From the NCBI GenBank assembly GCA_019426215.1, contig CM033399.1, forward strand, positions 27,103,022 through 27,167,021: a stretch of 64,000 nucleotides of DNA, read 5' to 3'. The notes below the pieces were generated by a model. That model made no database searches. It had not been told where the DNA came from and saw nothing but the letters and a program-made list of their open reading frames with translations. Below, piece by piece: positions 36,652 through 48,075 of the stretch (its first letter is position 1; each line of letters starts with the position of its first letter). The stretch comes from Buddleja alternifolia. Its lineage: Eukaryota > Streptophyta > Magnoliopsida > Lamiales > Scrophulariaceae. The translations under genes and the position numbers were made by a program.

Positions 36652-37509
36652 AGGAGGTGGATTATGTAGAGTAGGGTTGATTTAAGGGTTAAAATGAAAA
36701 TTGGAGTGTAGATGGGGGCTATTTTGGAAAATGGGGTATGTGGGGGCTAATGTGTAAAGGTGGACTTTGGTGTGGGCTGGTATATAAGGTAGGGTTAGGA
36801 TGGGGATTAAATTGGAAAGTGTCGTGAGGCATGGTGGTATTAGGAGTTAGGGCAGAGATTTGAACTCCATTTGGAGAGGTGACGATGGCAGACGGAATTG
36901 AGCCGGCGGTTGTAGAGGCGATTCCGCCAGCAGCGACAGATAAGGTTGCCGGCGACGGTAACAGAAAAGGGATAAGTGCACGAGTTTGGAAAGGGGTGGT
37001 GCATCAACGCGTGTAGAGGAAAGTTCGGGGCGACGGACTGAGACAGCTGCAAGAATTAGGTAGCGGTGTTGCCACCGTGAAGATTTGCGGCAGCGGATGG
37101 GGACGAGAGAGACAGAGAAGAGATAGAAAGAGGGGTTTTGTGGAGAACAGACTAGCGATGTCTTTAGGGTCGAGATCTAGGGGTGGTGTGGTTAGTTGTA
37201 GGAGGAGTTGTAGGGCAGCAGATAGTAAGAGCTTTGCCGCGATCTCCGCTTGAAGATGAGCGGCGACGAAGAGGTTTAGCAAGGATGGTGTAAAAGATGA
37301 AGCCATTGATGTGAAATTCTGTAGATTTGGTCAATTCAGATTCTGTAGAGAAGAGGAGAGAGTAGAGAGAGAGAGGGGAGAGAGAGAGGAGGTGGCGGCG
37401 GTGGTGCTGGCCGAAGAAGCGGCGGTGGGATTGGCCACGATGGTGGCTATGGATGCCGTGACGGCGGTAACCATAGTCACAGGACTATTTTTCCCGGTGA
37501 TTAATACGT
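36652..37509 (-). other. Long GC-rich leader of the copia element
   Basis: About 860 bp between 5' LTR and gag are much richer in G+C than the rest of the element and contain a (GA)n tract (about 37340-37395, plus strand) and repeated GCGGCGG phrases. It is longer than a usual copia leader and may include captured host sequence. No known protein is recognised in its frames. Confidence 0.55.
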
Positions 37510-37675
37510 TGATAGAATCTTAAGGTACGTAATGTATAAGAATTCTATAGAAATAATACTGTGTATTTTTTTTTATGAATTTACAAGAGTACATCACAAG
37601 TATATATATAGATAAATATTGCTGCCCTAGCTATACAAATAGGCCGGACTATATTAATCTATAGATACACTAACA
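37510..37675 (-). repeat. copia 5' LTR
   Basis: Matches the 3' LTR along its full length with scattered substitutions and a few single-base gaps. Flanked by TTAAT on its outer side. Confidence 0.93.
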
Positions 37676-39344
37676 TTAATATTTAATATTTTCATTTTAA
37701 GTGGTGATTATGATAATTATTAGGACTTAAGTATAGGATGGGTGATACTTTGTGGCTCCGGGGAGTCCAATTCCTGAGAAATATCCACCACACACAGTTT
37801 AAAACATGTGTGGAGTCCACCAAAAAATATATATATATTTTATTATGTTTTAATATTTTGTAGTATCACCCGTATCGGATTGTATATATTCGTATGATAA
37901 GTTTTCTATCGATTTCATCTTTACATAGATGATAGTAATTATAGAAAAACGTGTAGCTCTCAAAGTCTTTGTTTTGTGCGTGATGGATCACAATTGTGGT
38001 ACTGCTATTAAACAACAAATAACACAATTGCATTAAGGACTGACCTTTATTAATAATAGAGAAAATTACATGTACAACCTTTCACTTGTGCAAGATTTTG
38101 ACCTTTTCAAAATTATATAAAATCCCCCTCATGTTAAGATATACTAACAATTACATCTCTTGTATATTTAAAAATCCTTATAATTTCACCCCTTGTAAAT
38201 CTTACAAATAGACCCTTTGAGGGAGTCTCATTGTAATCTACCAAAAGTAGGGAATTTTGATAATTAACAATAAGTGAGGGATTGTGAATGTAATTCACCC
38301 TTAATAATATTGAGGAAGAACCAAATAGAAGTGAGTAATGAATAATCTCTTAATGTTTTAGGTGACCTATTTATAGGCAAAAAAATCAGTTTTAGTCATG
38401 TATGTATATGTGGGAATCAAAAATAATCATGTAAGTATAACAATATCAATTTTGGTTTATATCTGTAGATGGAAATCCAAGATATTCATGAAAATGCAGA
38501 GGCATTTTTTCTGCGTGTTCATGCCTAATGGCTTTTCGTTCTGTATTTGTTTTGACGTAGGCATGAAGGCATTTTGATGGCTCTGTTAACTTTTTGTTCA
38601 TGCCTCTAACAGAGGCATGAAAATGCCAATCTTCTTAACATAAACAGTTGCATTTCTTTTTAAGGAAAAACGGTTAATTCATTTCATTCAATAAAAAGTT
38701 TACAACATGAAAAATAATACAATTTAGACTGTGTAGTAAAGAACAATTTAAGCACCAAATATTAAATTTCTTCAAAATAACAAATCTTAAGGAAAACCAA
38801 CTAACACAAGAAAATTTTTGTGCAAAGACCACACCCCCATTCGAGAGAGAAAACAAATTCTTTTCGTTAGAAATCAAAATACTAAACTAAATATCTAAAA
38901 ACTATATAAAAGCTAATAGCGGCATTTTCATGTTCCTAATTTTACGAGTGTTTATATGTTATTTTTTTTTATTTTTTTGTATTTAGCATATAAACTTAGA
39001 TATTCGCAACATATGTTCTCATATCCTTAACAGATCCTTGAAAGGCATAAACTTTTTCTCGTGATGTTCTAGCAGAGCCTTTGAGAAATGTAAGTCACAT
39101 TAATTGATTTATGGCGGGGTCGAGTTAAAATTAAAGGATATTTGATTCATACCAAATATGAAGATTCTCAAAATTAGGACTGAAATTTGTGGTGTTATAC
39201 TTATAATTTAGTACAAAGTCAGCATGGAACTTTATTTGATGGAAAATTTAGTACAAATTAAAGTCAGGATGAAACTTTATTCGTCAGAATGGTTCATGAA
39301 TAAATTATTCATGAGCGACTGACTCCAACAATATCAGTTTTTCT
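37676..39344. other. AT-rich intergenic DNA
   Basis: No gene seen. It includes a small element-like segment bounded by GGGTGATAC (37740) and GTATCACCC (37864), and copy B of the dispersed repeat. Confidence 0.5.
38665..38890. repeat. Dispersed repeat, copy B
   Basis: Same order of phrases as 31150-31400, more diverged. The two copies bracket the copia element but are not its LTRs. Confidence 0.6.
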
Positions 39345-39504
39345 GTGGCGATTGGTACAAAATTGGATTCCGATAGATGATCGACTTCAAATGAGGGGTT
39401 TTCTCTTAAGGTTGAAATGTCAATGTTGTGGAGTGATAGAGTCTGGAGTTCATTTCGAGTTTCCAGGGGTCCCGAAGCGAAATCGAACTTTCGATCTAAT
39501 TTTA

Positions 39505-39680
39505 CTGAATTTCTTTCGAAATTTCGACCAAAACCCGAAATTTCCCGAAATTTTTGTCGAAACCCGAAATTTCCTGAAATTTAAAATAATATCTGCTAAA
39601 TATCAATCGAAATTTTGACTGAAGCCCGAAATTTCCCAAAATTTTCATCGAAACCCGAAATTTCCGGAAATTTAAAAAAT
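39505..39680 (+). repeat. Short repeats of CCCGAAATTTCC
   Basis: CGAAACCCGAAATTTCC-like units recur about five times with self-complementary GAAATTTC cores. They sit inside the probable insertion in the LINE remnant. Confidence 0.7.
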
Positions 39681-40482
39681 ATTTATTTTTTAAATTTTTT
39701 ATAATTAAAAATTGGGGTTAAATGATCATTCATATTAAAATAAAATATAATAAATGACCAATTATGTAAACCAATAAGCAATAAATTTAAATACGAATGT
39801 GAAAGTAATATTAGGTAATAAGTTAATAAAAATCCGGGTCTGAAAACAAAAATTATTTAAATAAGATCTCTTAAAAATCCTCTTAGAAGCTTGATGTGGT
39901 TTTGAATAATGACTTTTACTAAAATTGTGGTACACTTTATTTTAATGAAGTTCTTATGATATTTGATTATTATTTTACCACCATTATTTTATATTTTTCA
40001 TAGCAGGTTTTAGTCATTCTATTCAACAAGATTCATTATGCATATATTATACATAGAATATTATTAATGTAAAAAATGCATAATTATGATATTTAAAGTT
40101 ATACAAAGTTTTATTGTAAATTTCCAATTTTTTTATAAATTTTCATGATTTCTTTAAAATCAAAACCGAAATTTTGAATATCCCCGTCTGTAAATTTACT
40201 ACCCTGATATTGACAGCATACCGAGATTTAATACGTTGGATACAGGTATGGAATTTTTTTTTAGAATTTATTTGGCTTTACTATGCCAGAAACAGAGAGC
40301 ATTATTAATATGATTCAATTTTGGGGACTATCCACATGACATGTATTCCATATCCGTTCTTTGATCGCATTGCTTATTTTATGGTTTATTTGGTATGAGA
40401 GAAACAACGGCAAGTACAATGGAGTTAAATTTTCTACCCAATGCATCATTTGGAGAGTTGTTAATCATATAAGATGTGGTAA

Positions 40483-40735
40483 TCTATCTCACAAAGTTGT
40501 TGTATTTTGGAAAGGACATCGGGGTATATTGAAAAATTCAAAAGAAAATTGTTCTTGTTAGATGGTTGAAGCTAGATCCAAACTGATACAAGTTGAATAC
40601 TGATGGACCTATCTCACAAAGTTGTTAAATTTTGGAAAGGAGATCGGGGTATATTGAAAAATTCAAAAGAAAATTGTTCTTGTATGGTTGAAGCTGGATC
40701 CAAACTGGTACAAGTTGAATACCGATGGAGCCAAT
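40483..40735 (+). repeat. About 125-bp tandem duplication inside the LINE remnant
   Basis: CTATCTCACAAAGTTGTT begins at about 40483 and again at about 40608, and both copies run on through TTGAAAAATTCAAAAG and the AAGTTGAATAC phrase. Copies differ at few positions. Confidence 0.85.
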
Positions 40736-41330
40736 AGAGGGAATCCAGGACAAACAAGATTAAGGGGTATACTTTGTGATTGGAATGCAGATGTGGAATT
40801 TGCATTTTAATAAGCCATAGAACATCAGATGAATTTTTTTTGCAGAATTGGATGGGGTGACACATGGACTAGAATTATGTGTGGAAAGAAACATATCAAG
40901 GTTACAACTTGAGGTTGATGTTAAAATTGTATTAGTTATTCTTCAAGGACGAAGACAAGATAATTAGAGTGTTCAACATTTGTTGTGTAGAATTGTTAAG
41001 TAGATGAAAAAATTTGAAATAAGGTTTAATCATGTATTTCGGAAGGAAAATCAGTCGGCAGATAAATTGGCGAACATTACTTGTGACCGAAACTCAAGTG
41101 TCGTGCTTCTACCAGATCAAATATCAGTGGAACTTTATGACTTACTTTAAGTGAATAAATTACAATTTTCATCCTTTCGAAATGTTAGGAATTACAATGC
41201 AAGGGAGTAGTAGTACTCCTAGTTTATTTCCTCTTCACTTTTCTTGTATTAACTTTTCTAGAAAATTAATATAGGGTCGAAATCCCATAATACCTCCCGC
41301 CTAAAGACGAAGGCAGTTTTTATTAAAAAA

Positions 41331-43123
41331 TAATGACTTCTTCAATATGTCACAAGTCGTGCCAAATGGGCCTTGTATGTGGACCACGTTCATCATCATG
41401 GGATGCCACATGTTTATGTTAATTACTCTGATTTGTCTTCCAAACCAGGTCGGGTTGATGGACCTCGATGGGCTCGACATGGTCGGCGACTCTTTACTTT
41501 AGATTTGTCCATTTTATGCGGATTGGTGTGTAATTCGGTTATTTTTTTAGTGGATTAAGAACAATAAAGTCGATCAATTATACACCGATAGATTAAGCTA
41601 AAAGATAGTGATGTGTATATAACTACCATTCCAAATTGGATAAAGATGAGGGACTTGAAAGGCTTATAAGTTCCAAGCTTCTCTCCCTAGTGAGACGCAA
41701 TTTAAGGACAAACATATATGGCTTCGACCAAATTGGACAGTACGTTGTGCAAGTATATCCGAAGTTTGAGAAGTAAAGTGCATACCGCATCAAATCATTT
41801 ATATCAAACCCCCAATATTCAACCGTGTCAGATTGACCAAATCTGTTGGTCTCAGTCCACTCAAAAATTATCAGTAGAGAGTTGGTAAGAAAATATCAGT
41901 AACCATAGGATTCCCTGTTCCCAAAGGCAAAGAGTGTAATTAAGAAGCTGCTAATTTGGGCGGTCTCATGTTGTCGGCCGTCAATGTCTGGTCCAGGACC
42001 AAGCTTGTTTCAGCACTAAGTTATATATATGGTTTGCGTTCAATCATAGGGACCGCATTTTGCATTACATGCTGCATTTATTATTTCTTCCACTAGAACC
42101 ATCTAGTCAATTTTATTACTTTGTGAATATAATATTAAATAATATATTGCTTTTCTGAAATAAATAAATAAATAACCCTAATCAGCTAATTATATTATAA
42201 TCTGCACTAACGATATATGTGCTTTTGCACATTGCATTAACATGTATCTAGAAAGGTAAGATATTAGGAAATTTAACTGCTCTTAAATTAAAATAAAAAC
42301 AAAGTTCTGAAATGTAGATAGTTTGTATATATATATACATATCATTGTAATGCAATTTATTGAGACAAAAAGAAAAAGCGTTCATGTAAATTAAAAAATT
42401 TCATTGGAGAAAGAATCAAAGATCTTGGTGGTCCATGCAGACAAATGAATAAAAGACATTCCATAATAATACCTTTTATCCGATTTCATGCACAGAATTT
42501 TGGCTGTACTTATAACATGAAAAACAAAACACTTTATTGAACATGCTGACAAATGTATATATTTATGCTCTAACAATGAATCTCTCAAACTTTCACATTA
42601 ATAAGATTTACAGAGAGATAAAAAAAAATTTAAAGCATTATTGATTTTGGTAATTCTTCAAGTAAAAAAAAATACGAAGGTTGATATATTTATTGTTCGT
42701 GTTTTATTCAAATTGATGATAAGAACAATTGATGTGATATGAATTGTATTTTTTGTGCATGATTTGGTTTGAATCAGAGTCCATTTTAATCCGGCCCAAC
42801 TTATATGAATCGGCCCAACTATCCAAAAATTCGTTTGATTGATTTTCTTTTAATAATTTTTTTTTAAAATTTGAAAAGATCAAATTCAGCCTCCACTTCG
42901 TATTGTAGGATGAGTTCAAGTTAATTGTTAGTTCAGAAAGCAAACTTATGCACATCATCTGAGTCTCTCTAGCTACTGTTAAGACTGTGAATACAAAGGC
43001 ATCTACATTTAACATATCACATTTTTAACTTGCTATAATTCGAATAATAATTGATCTATAATGGGTGTACATTCCGAAAAAGATACATCGTATACTGTTT
43101 GACACTTATTATTATTATTATTT
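41331..43123. other. Gene-free intergenic DNA
   Basis: AT-rich with no recognisable coding region, RNA gene or repeat unit. A 61-codon frame at 41373 has no recognisable motif. Confidence 0.5.
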
Positions 43124-43721
43124 TAGGGATTATTACACTGGGTACCCTGAAATATTGCGAAATTACAAAAAATATCCCCTAATTCAATAAATTACATCTA
43201 ACATCCAAGCCATTTATTTTGTCTAACATTTGGCACCTTTCATTAGGGTTTCAGTACGGCGCTGTTAAATTTTTTGATGAGCTTTCAAAAATACCCCCGA
43301 CTTTTTCTGGACTTGAAAACCCAACTTTTAAAGGACAATTATACTTTTTTTGTGTTATTTGTAATGTTTTGTAAAAATATAGGTGTTATATGTAATGTTC
43401 TGTATGTAAAGTATACAAATAATTATTTAATTAAAAATTATTTTCAACAAAATAAAAACATTATAATTATTAAAATTATAAAATAAAAAAATTATGTGTA
43501 GAATATCATTTTAATCTTTTAATTAATTAATTTGTATATTTTATATAATAGTTTAGATTATATGATAGTTTATATAATTTAAAAATTTATATTTTAATAA
43601 ACTTAATTTCTAAAATAAATTACTTATTTATATATTATTTTATAAATTAAATAAAAAAAAAGGAAAAGAAAAAAGGAGGGGGGTGGGGAAATTCACACAC
43701 ACACATTCACACACAAGCAAA

Positions 43722-43761
<40 letters not shown>

Positions 43762-44029
43762 TACTTTTCTTTTAAATTTTTTTTTATTTTAAAATTGGTA
43801 TTAAAAGTAAATCTAGAGGTGTAAAGGGGCAATATGGTAATACAGTTTTTTTTAATATTTTTTCTTTATTTTTTGTAAATGTTTTGTAAGGGCATTTATG
43901 TCTTTTGACACTTTCCATCCATTTTTCCATCAATACATGAAAACTTTGGGATGTTAAATGTAATTTATTGAATTAGGAAATTTTTTTGTAATTAGATAAT
44001 ATCTCAAGATCACATTGTAATTATCCCTA
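43124..44029. mobile_element. MITE-like element, about 900 bp, with about 85-90 bp terminal inverted repeats
   Basis: The left end (TAGGGATTATTACA...) and the reverse complement of the right end match over about 85-90 bp, including AATTCAATAAATTACAT and AACATCC. Flanks are compatible with a TA target duplication. The interior is AT-rich with a (TA)n tract at 43729-43756 and no transposase. Likely a non-autonomous DNA element of Mariner/Stowaway type by its TA target, but this is an inference. Confidence 0.75.
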
Positions 44030-46167
44030 TATATATATATATATATATATGGACACGCCACTGATATAGCTTTGGACCCTTGGTACATATCCTACACGTA
44101 AACTGACGTGACCAATAATTAAACAAGGTTTGACACAACATTGACACGATCAATGACGTTTTCAACATGTTACAGACATTATTTTCTCTTCATATTATAT
44201 GATGGGTAGGAGTTAAATTCGCTTACAAATCTTCAAGTTAATAGCTAGAAATAGTTTGGACTATCTAGCCCCGAGTATCACCTATTATTGCAAAACTAGT
44301 CTCACCATCATGTCCACCACACGTGGCCATTAACTTTGAATTTAGATTTTCCAATTAAACAATGCAATGTTAGTATCGTACTTTAACATTTCGTGGAATT
44401 TTGGCAAAATTTTAGGTTGGATTCATTTCATTGGTCCGGATGTATTAAACACCACATATTTGAGTTGGGGTGAATAGTTTTTATCACCCACCACCTATAT
44501 TTTAACCACCAACCCCAACATAAATATGTAGTATTTAAGGTATCAAGACCAACGGAGTGGGATTAGCATATAATTATTAGGAATTTTGGCTGTACAACAG
44601 TTCAAAAATCTATGACTAAAGTCATGTACAAATCTGCTAACTTACCTCAATGCATTATTTTATGATTTTTTTGGGGGGAGGGTGGATAATATGCTCTCAA
44701 TCAGAAATATTAGTTTTGTTTATTTTGCATAACAGATGCATAACATATAGTATTTATAATATTGCATAGCAGCTTAGAGAAAAATATAGTCATGATTTCA
44801 TCGATTTACTAATTGTTTTAGAATTCGTTTTCTTTATCTTCAAGATAGCAGCAATACTGAATTTTTGCCTTTAGATATCACGCTTGAAAAACCTTGAAAA
44901 TAAATCCTCCTTCTCTGGCTTAGAGGTGGCTGACAGCTAAGAGAGGGGAGAAAGTGGTTTTTTTTTTTTTCTCTTCTCTTGTTATACAGTAAAATTATGA
45001 CTTACAACTTGGGTTTTTACATTAGGCTTTGTATATTTAATTAAGGTGATGAGTTTGGAATTAATTAATTCCTTGAGCCCTTCTATCTCATGATACACAC
45101 ATATGCATTCCTAGTGGGCTAAGTTCACTTTCAACTTACTCCACTTATTAATAAAATCCAACATATATTAATTTAATTAATATATGATATTAATTAATAA
45201 TTATCTAAATTAATCAATCCAATTATTAATTTAGGCTAATAGAAAAATCATAAATCAATCTAATAATTTATTATTAATTTATTTTAATTAATCTAATTAA
45301 TAAAATTGTTCATCAAATGACAAATTACCTGAATAACCTTATTTGATAACTTGAGACTTTCTTTGCTTTGCTTAAAAGCGCGACTCTCTAGGTTCGTCTC
45401 AATTGACAATGGAAAGAAGTTACTAATCTGAATGTCACCTAGTCAGTCTCATGGACTCATATCGAAATCCAATTGAGATTAAAATGGTTTAATTAATATG
45501 AACCTCTAGGTCACAAATACCATATGAGTATAAACCTTTCACTGTAACATCCCAATCGAGTGAGAGTCATGGAATGTGTCAAACTCATAGGACTCAATGA
45601 TGTGCTCAATAAATCATAGTAAGATGAAATTACCAAACTACCTCTCATGCTCCACACGAGTTAGTTTTTCTACTTTGGCCAAAGACTTATTATTTCTTAC
45701 CTATAATCGCACAGGGCGTTAACTCGTTTACTATTCAAAACAGTGAGTCTCATATTGGCAGTCACTGAATGATTGCTGCTTGCCCACTTAGACCGTACTT
45801 CAAGGTCGGTCCCATCGAAGGATGAATTGAATATAACTACTCTAATAACAAGTCCAGTGTCACAAGTACAATTTTCGTGACTCCTTAGGCCTAAGGCTCA
45901 CGTATACTATCGTGACCAGTAATCTAATCATTAACCTTTATTGAGTAAATACCCATGTGATTGAATTACGGTGAGTCATGTACACCAAATTAAAAATGAC
46001 CAAACATATAGGATCAAAAGTGCAATATCCCCTCTACATATCATATTGAATGAATAATGCAATTTATCTATATTCAATATTGGAAAAGTTGTTCAAAGGT
46101 TTAAAAATTTAAGATAAGTGAAAATTATATTAACTTTTTTTAAGATAACAATTTACGTGGGGTGGTT
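44030..46167. other. Gene-free stretch, possible old LTR-like repeat at 45.05-46.05 kb
   Basis: No gene seen. 45340-46020 is less AT-rich and reads like an old repeat (possibly a solo LTR on the minus strand), but no boundaries, target duplication or second copy could be found. Confidence 0.4.
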
Positions 46168-46573
46168 GCATGAAAATAAAAAATTGATAAATTAATTAAC
46201 ATATTATTATTATTATTATTATTTTGGCATCTTTAAGTAATTATTCCTATGATTTAAGTGAATCATGAAGATATTATGAGACTTTTGTTTTATTACAGGA
46301 TTCGATGATCTTTTTCTGATATTTATTCTTTCAACGTAACAATGCTTCGTTTACATCATTTGGGTGGGGGGGTGTTATTGCATGAAAATAAAAAAATTGA
46401 TAAATTAATTTACATATTATTATTATTTTGGCATCTTTAAGTAATTATTCCCATGATTTAAGTGAATCATGAAGATACTATGAGACTTTTGTTTTATTAC
46501 AGGATCCGATGATCTTTTTCTGATATTTATTCTTTCAACAATCCTTTGCTTACGTCATTTTTTGGTGTGGGGT
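46168..46573 (+). repeat. 212-bp tandem duplication
   Basis: GCATGAAAATAAAAA starts at 46168 and 46380. The copies share TTGGCATCTTTAAG, CATGAAGATA and CTTTTTCTGATATTTATTC and both end in a G-rich tract (GGGTGGGGGGG and the long G run). Confidence 0.9.
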
Positions 46574-46593
46574 GGGGGGGGGGGGGGGGGGGG
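46574..46593 (+). repeat. Run of 20 G
   Basis: An uninterrupted G homopolymer following GGTGTGGGGT. It has strong quadruplex potential and is a site where length in the assembly is doubtful. Confidence 0.85.
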
Positions 46594-46974
46594 CGTGTTA
46601 CGTGTTCTTGAAGGGAAAATTGGGGAAATAGCCCCATTTTACATAAGCTATTAAGCCTCCAGCCCCATTCCACAAAATTTTTAAGTGTCTAGCACCATAG
46701 AAATTGCACTTTAATCCCTCAGATTTGCAAAAACAAGCCACTATTTTTGACCAAGTCAAAATAGCCAAAACCAAGCAAAAACCGACACATGGCAAGTAAT
46801 TTTTATCTTTTAAGTATTTATGCTTTGTTTTTATTTTCAATTTGGTCCCTTTAGTTTATTGTAAATTTATATAAACCAATGAGAGTAATTAGACATATTT
46901 TAAAGAAAAGGGAATCCCAACCCGCTTTTATAAATCTGCATAAAAACTTTTTATTGCCTTCATAATTTATATAC
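46594..46974. other. Left flank of the viral integration
   Basis: No gene. The boundary between plant DNA and viral DNA lies somewhere here; composition becomes viral (A-rich) from about 46860. A TTATATAAA box lies at about 46867-46875. No TGGTATCAGAGC-type primer site is seen, so the usual start of the viral genome map is absent or degenerate. Confidence 0.5.
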
Positions 46975-47737
46975 ATGCCAATTCCTGCTCATATTTTAAG
47001 TGCTTTTATTGATTGTCTTAATACCTTAGAAAACTTAGATTATACGAATACAGAATTAATATTAGAATTACGAAATCAATTAATAATTAGGAGAGAACAT
47101 TGGGTTAATAATTATCTTAACATACCTCCTAAATTAAGAGATCACGAAAACTATATTAAGTACCTTTTAATATTGAATATATTAATAGCAGCTTTTTATT
47201 AAAATAGCTTCTTCTAATTATAAAAGATTAGAATATCTAGATTTAGAATATAGTTTAGCCGATAGAACCGTAATCTCTTTAGATAAACATAAATTTATTT
47301 GTAGATTTGATTCAAGTTTTAAGCATAATTTACATTCAGAAAATAAACACTTAAATAGTTTAACAGATTTATTTATATCGTTAGCATCAAACTTAGAAAT
47401 AAATAACGCTAAACTTTGTAAAACGTTAGAATCATTAAAAGAAATCGTTTTAATAAATAGAGAAATAATAAAGAAGGGTGAAAATAATAATTTAGATTAT
47501 ATTAAACAACAATCTGAGGAAACTCTAAAAATAGTTAAAAAATATAATAAGCTTTTCCCCACTAAAGACGAAATAATAGAGTTAAAATATAGCTTGGAAA
47601 GTAATAAGCTAAAACAATTAGAACTTGAAACTAAGAAAACTCTAAGCCAAGTAATAGAAAAAATAAATAAAGTTGAAGCTCAAAACTTAGAAACAGGTAA
47701 AACACTAAAAAATATAGAACGAATAGTTAGTGGATGA
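46975..47737 (+). pseudogene. Pararetroviral ORF1 (function unknown), one frame break
   Basis: Two blocks in different frames: ATG at 46975 to the stop at 47202, and an open block from about 47198 to TGA at 47735-47737, with the frame change at a T run around 47193-47197. Together they would be about 250 codons. The second block is rich in Lys, Glu, Leu and Asn and has long helical, coiled-coil-like character. Its TGA overlaps the next ATG as ATGA, the tight spacing seen between small badnavirus ORFs. The position matches badnavirus ORF1, whose role is not settled; sequence similarity cannot be judged here. Confidence 0.7.
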
Positions 47738-48072
47738 ATAGTCTAGACAATAGATTAGAATATAAAAGAGCCATTGAACAAGCAAATAAATATCTATATA
47801 CTGAAGAAGGATTTACTACCTATCAAGGAACTAGTAATTCAGATAAATTGTACCCTAAACTTTGGAATATTCAATTCGCTTTAATTCTACAAATATTCGA
47901 AAGATTAGATAAGTTAGAAAATAAGTTGGAAAAATTAAGTACTAAAATAGACACAGTATCTCAAGTGATTAAAGGAGATTTACAAGATAGTATAGAAGAA
48001 AGATTATCAAATTTAGCACTAGAAGAATCTGAAAAACCTAAAAAAGAACCTAAAAAATATATATATTGGTAA
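47734..48072 (+). CDS. Pararetroviral ORF2, virion-associated-protein-like
   Basis: An intact 112-codon frame overlapping the ORF1 stop by ATGA. The middle (residues about 45-90) is a leucine-heptad coiled coil (FERLDKLENKLEKL), and the end is Lys/Pro-rich (SEKPKKEPKK). Badnavirus ORF2 proteins have this layout: a coiled coil for self-association and a basic tail for nucleic-acid binding, decorating the virion. The assignment rests on position, size and layout. The next ORF starts three bases after its stop. Confidence 0.7.
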   Translation: MNSLDNRLEYKRAIEQANKYLYTEEGFTTYQGTSNSDKLYPKLWNIQFALILQIFERLDKLENKLEKLSTKIDTVSQVIKGDLQDSIEERLSNLALEESEKPKKEPKKYIYW

Positions 48073-48075
48073 AAA

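Larger units (their letters stand above)
32207..37675 (-). mobile_element. Ty1-copia LTR retrotransposon, complete but inactive
   Basis: A 5,469-bp element with 166-168 bp LTRs (TG...CA on the coding strand: TGTTAG...CTATCA) flanked by the 5-bp target duplication TTAAT (32202-32206 and 37676-37680). A purine tract GGGAGAGGGGGG lies next to the 3' LTR. Domain order on the minus strand is gag, protease, integrase, reverse transcriptase, RNase H, which is the copia order. The LTRs differ at roughly one position in eight by eye, so the insertion is old. The expected initiator-Met primer site (TGGTATCAGAGC) is not seen next to the 5' LTR. Confidence 0.95.
39345..41330 (+). pseudogene. LINE (non-LTR retrotransposon) 3' remnant
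   Basis: 39345-39460 encodes a zf-RVT-like segment (WIPIDDRLQMRG followed by CQCC), which lies after reverse transcriptase in plant LINEs. 40361-40560 reads as the post-RT linker (WFIWYERNNGKYNG). 40700-41150 holds an RNase H-like domain in broken frames (NTDGANRGNPGQ, then an LDGVTHGLELCVERN helix and a terminal ADKLANI region). The sequence ends near 41330 in an A-rich stretch after a GACGAAGGC phrase, as LINE tails do. About 740 bp of AT-rich DNA with GAAATTTC repeats (39461-40200) separates the first two blocks and is probably a later insertion. Stops and frame changes are many, so this is dead. Confidence 0.7.

Noticed and set aside
37740..37872. Small element with GGGTGATAC/GTATCACCC ends
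   Set aside because: Only nine bases of inverted match and no target duplication; chance cannot be excluded.
45050..46050. Possible solo LTR on the minus strand
   Set aside because: Same lack of borders and partner; mentioned only as an unassigned repeat.
46598..46840. 80-codon minus-strand ORF next to the poly-G run
   Set aside because: No motif, upstream of viral sequence, and composition like plant intergenic DNA.
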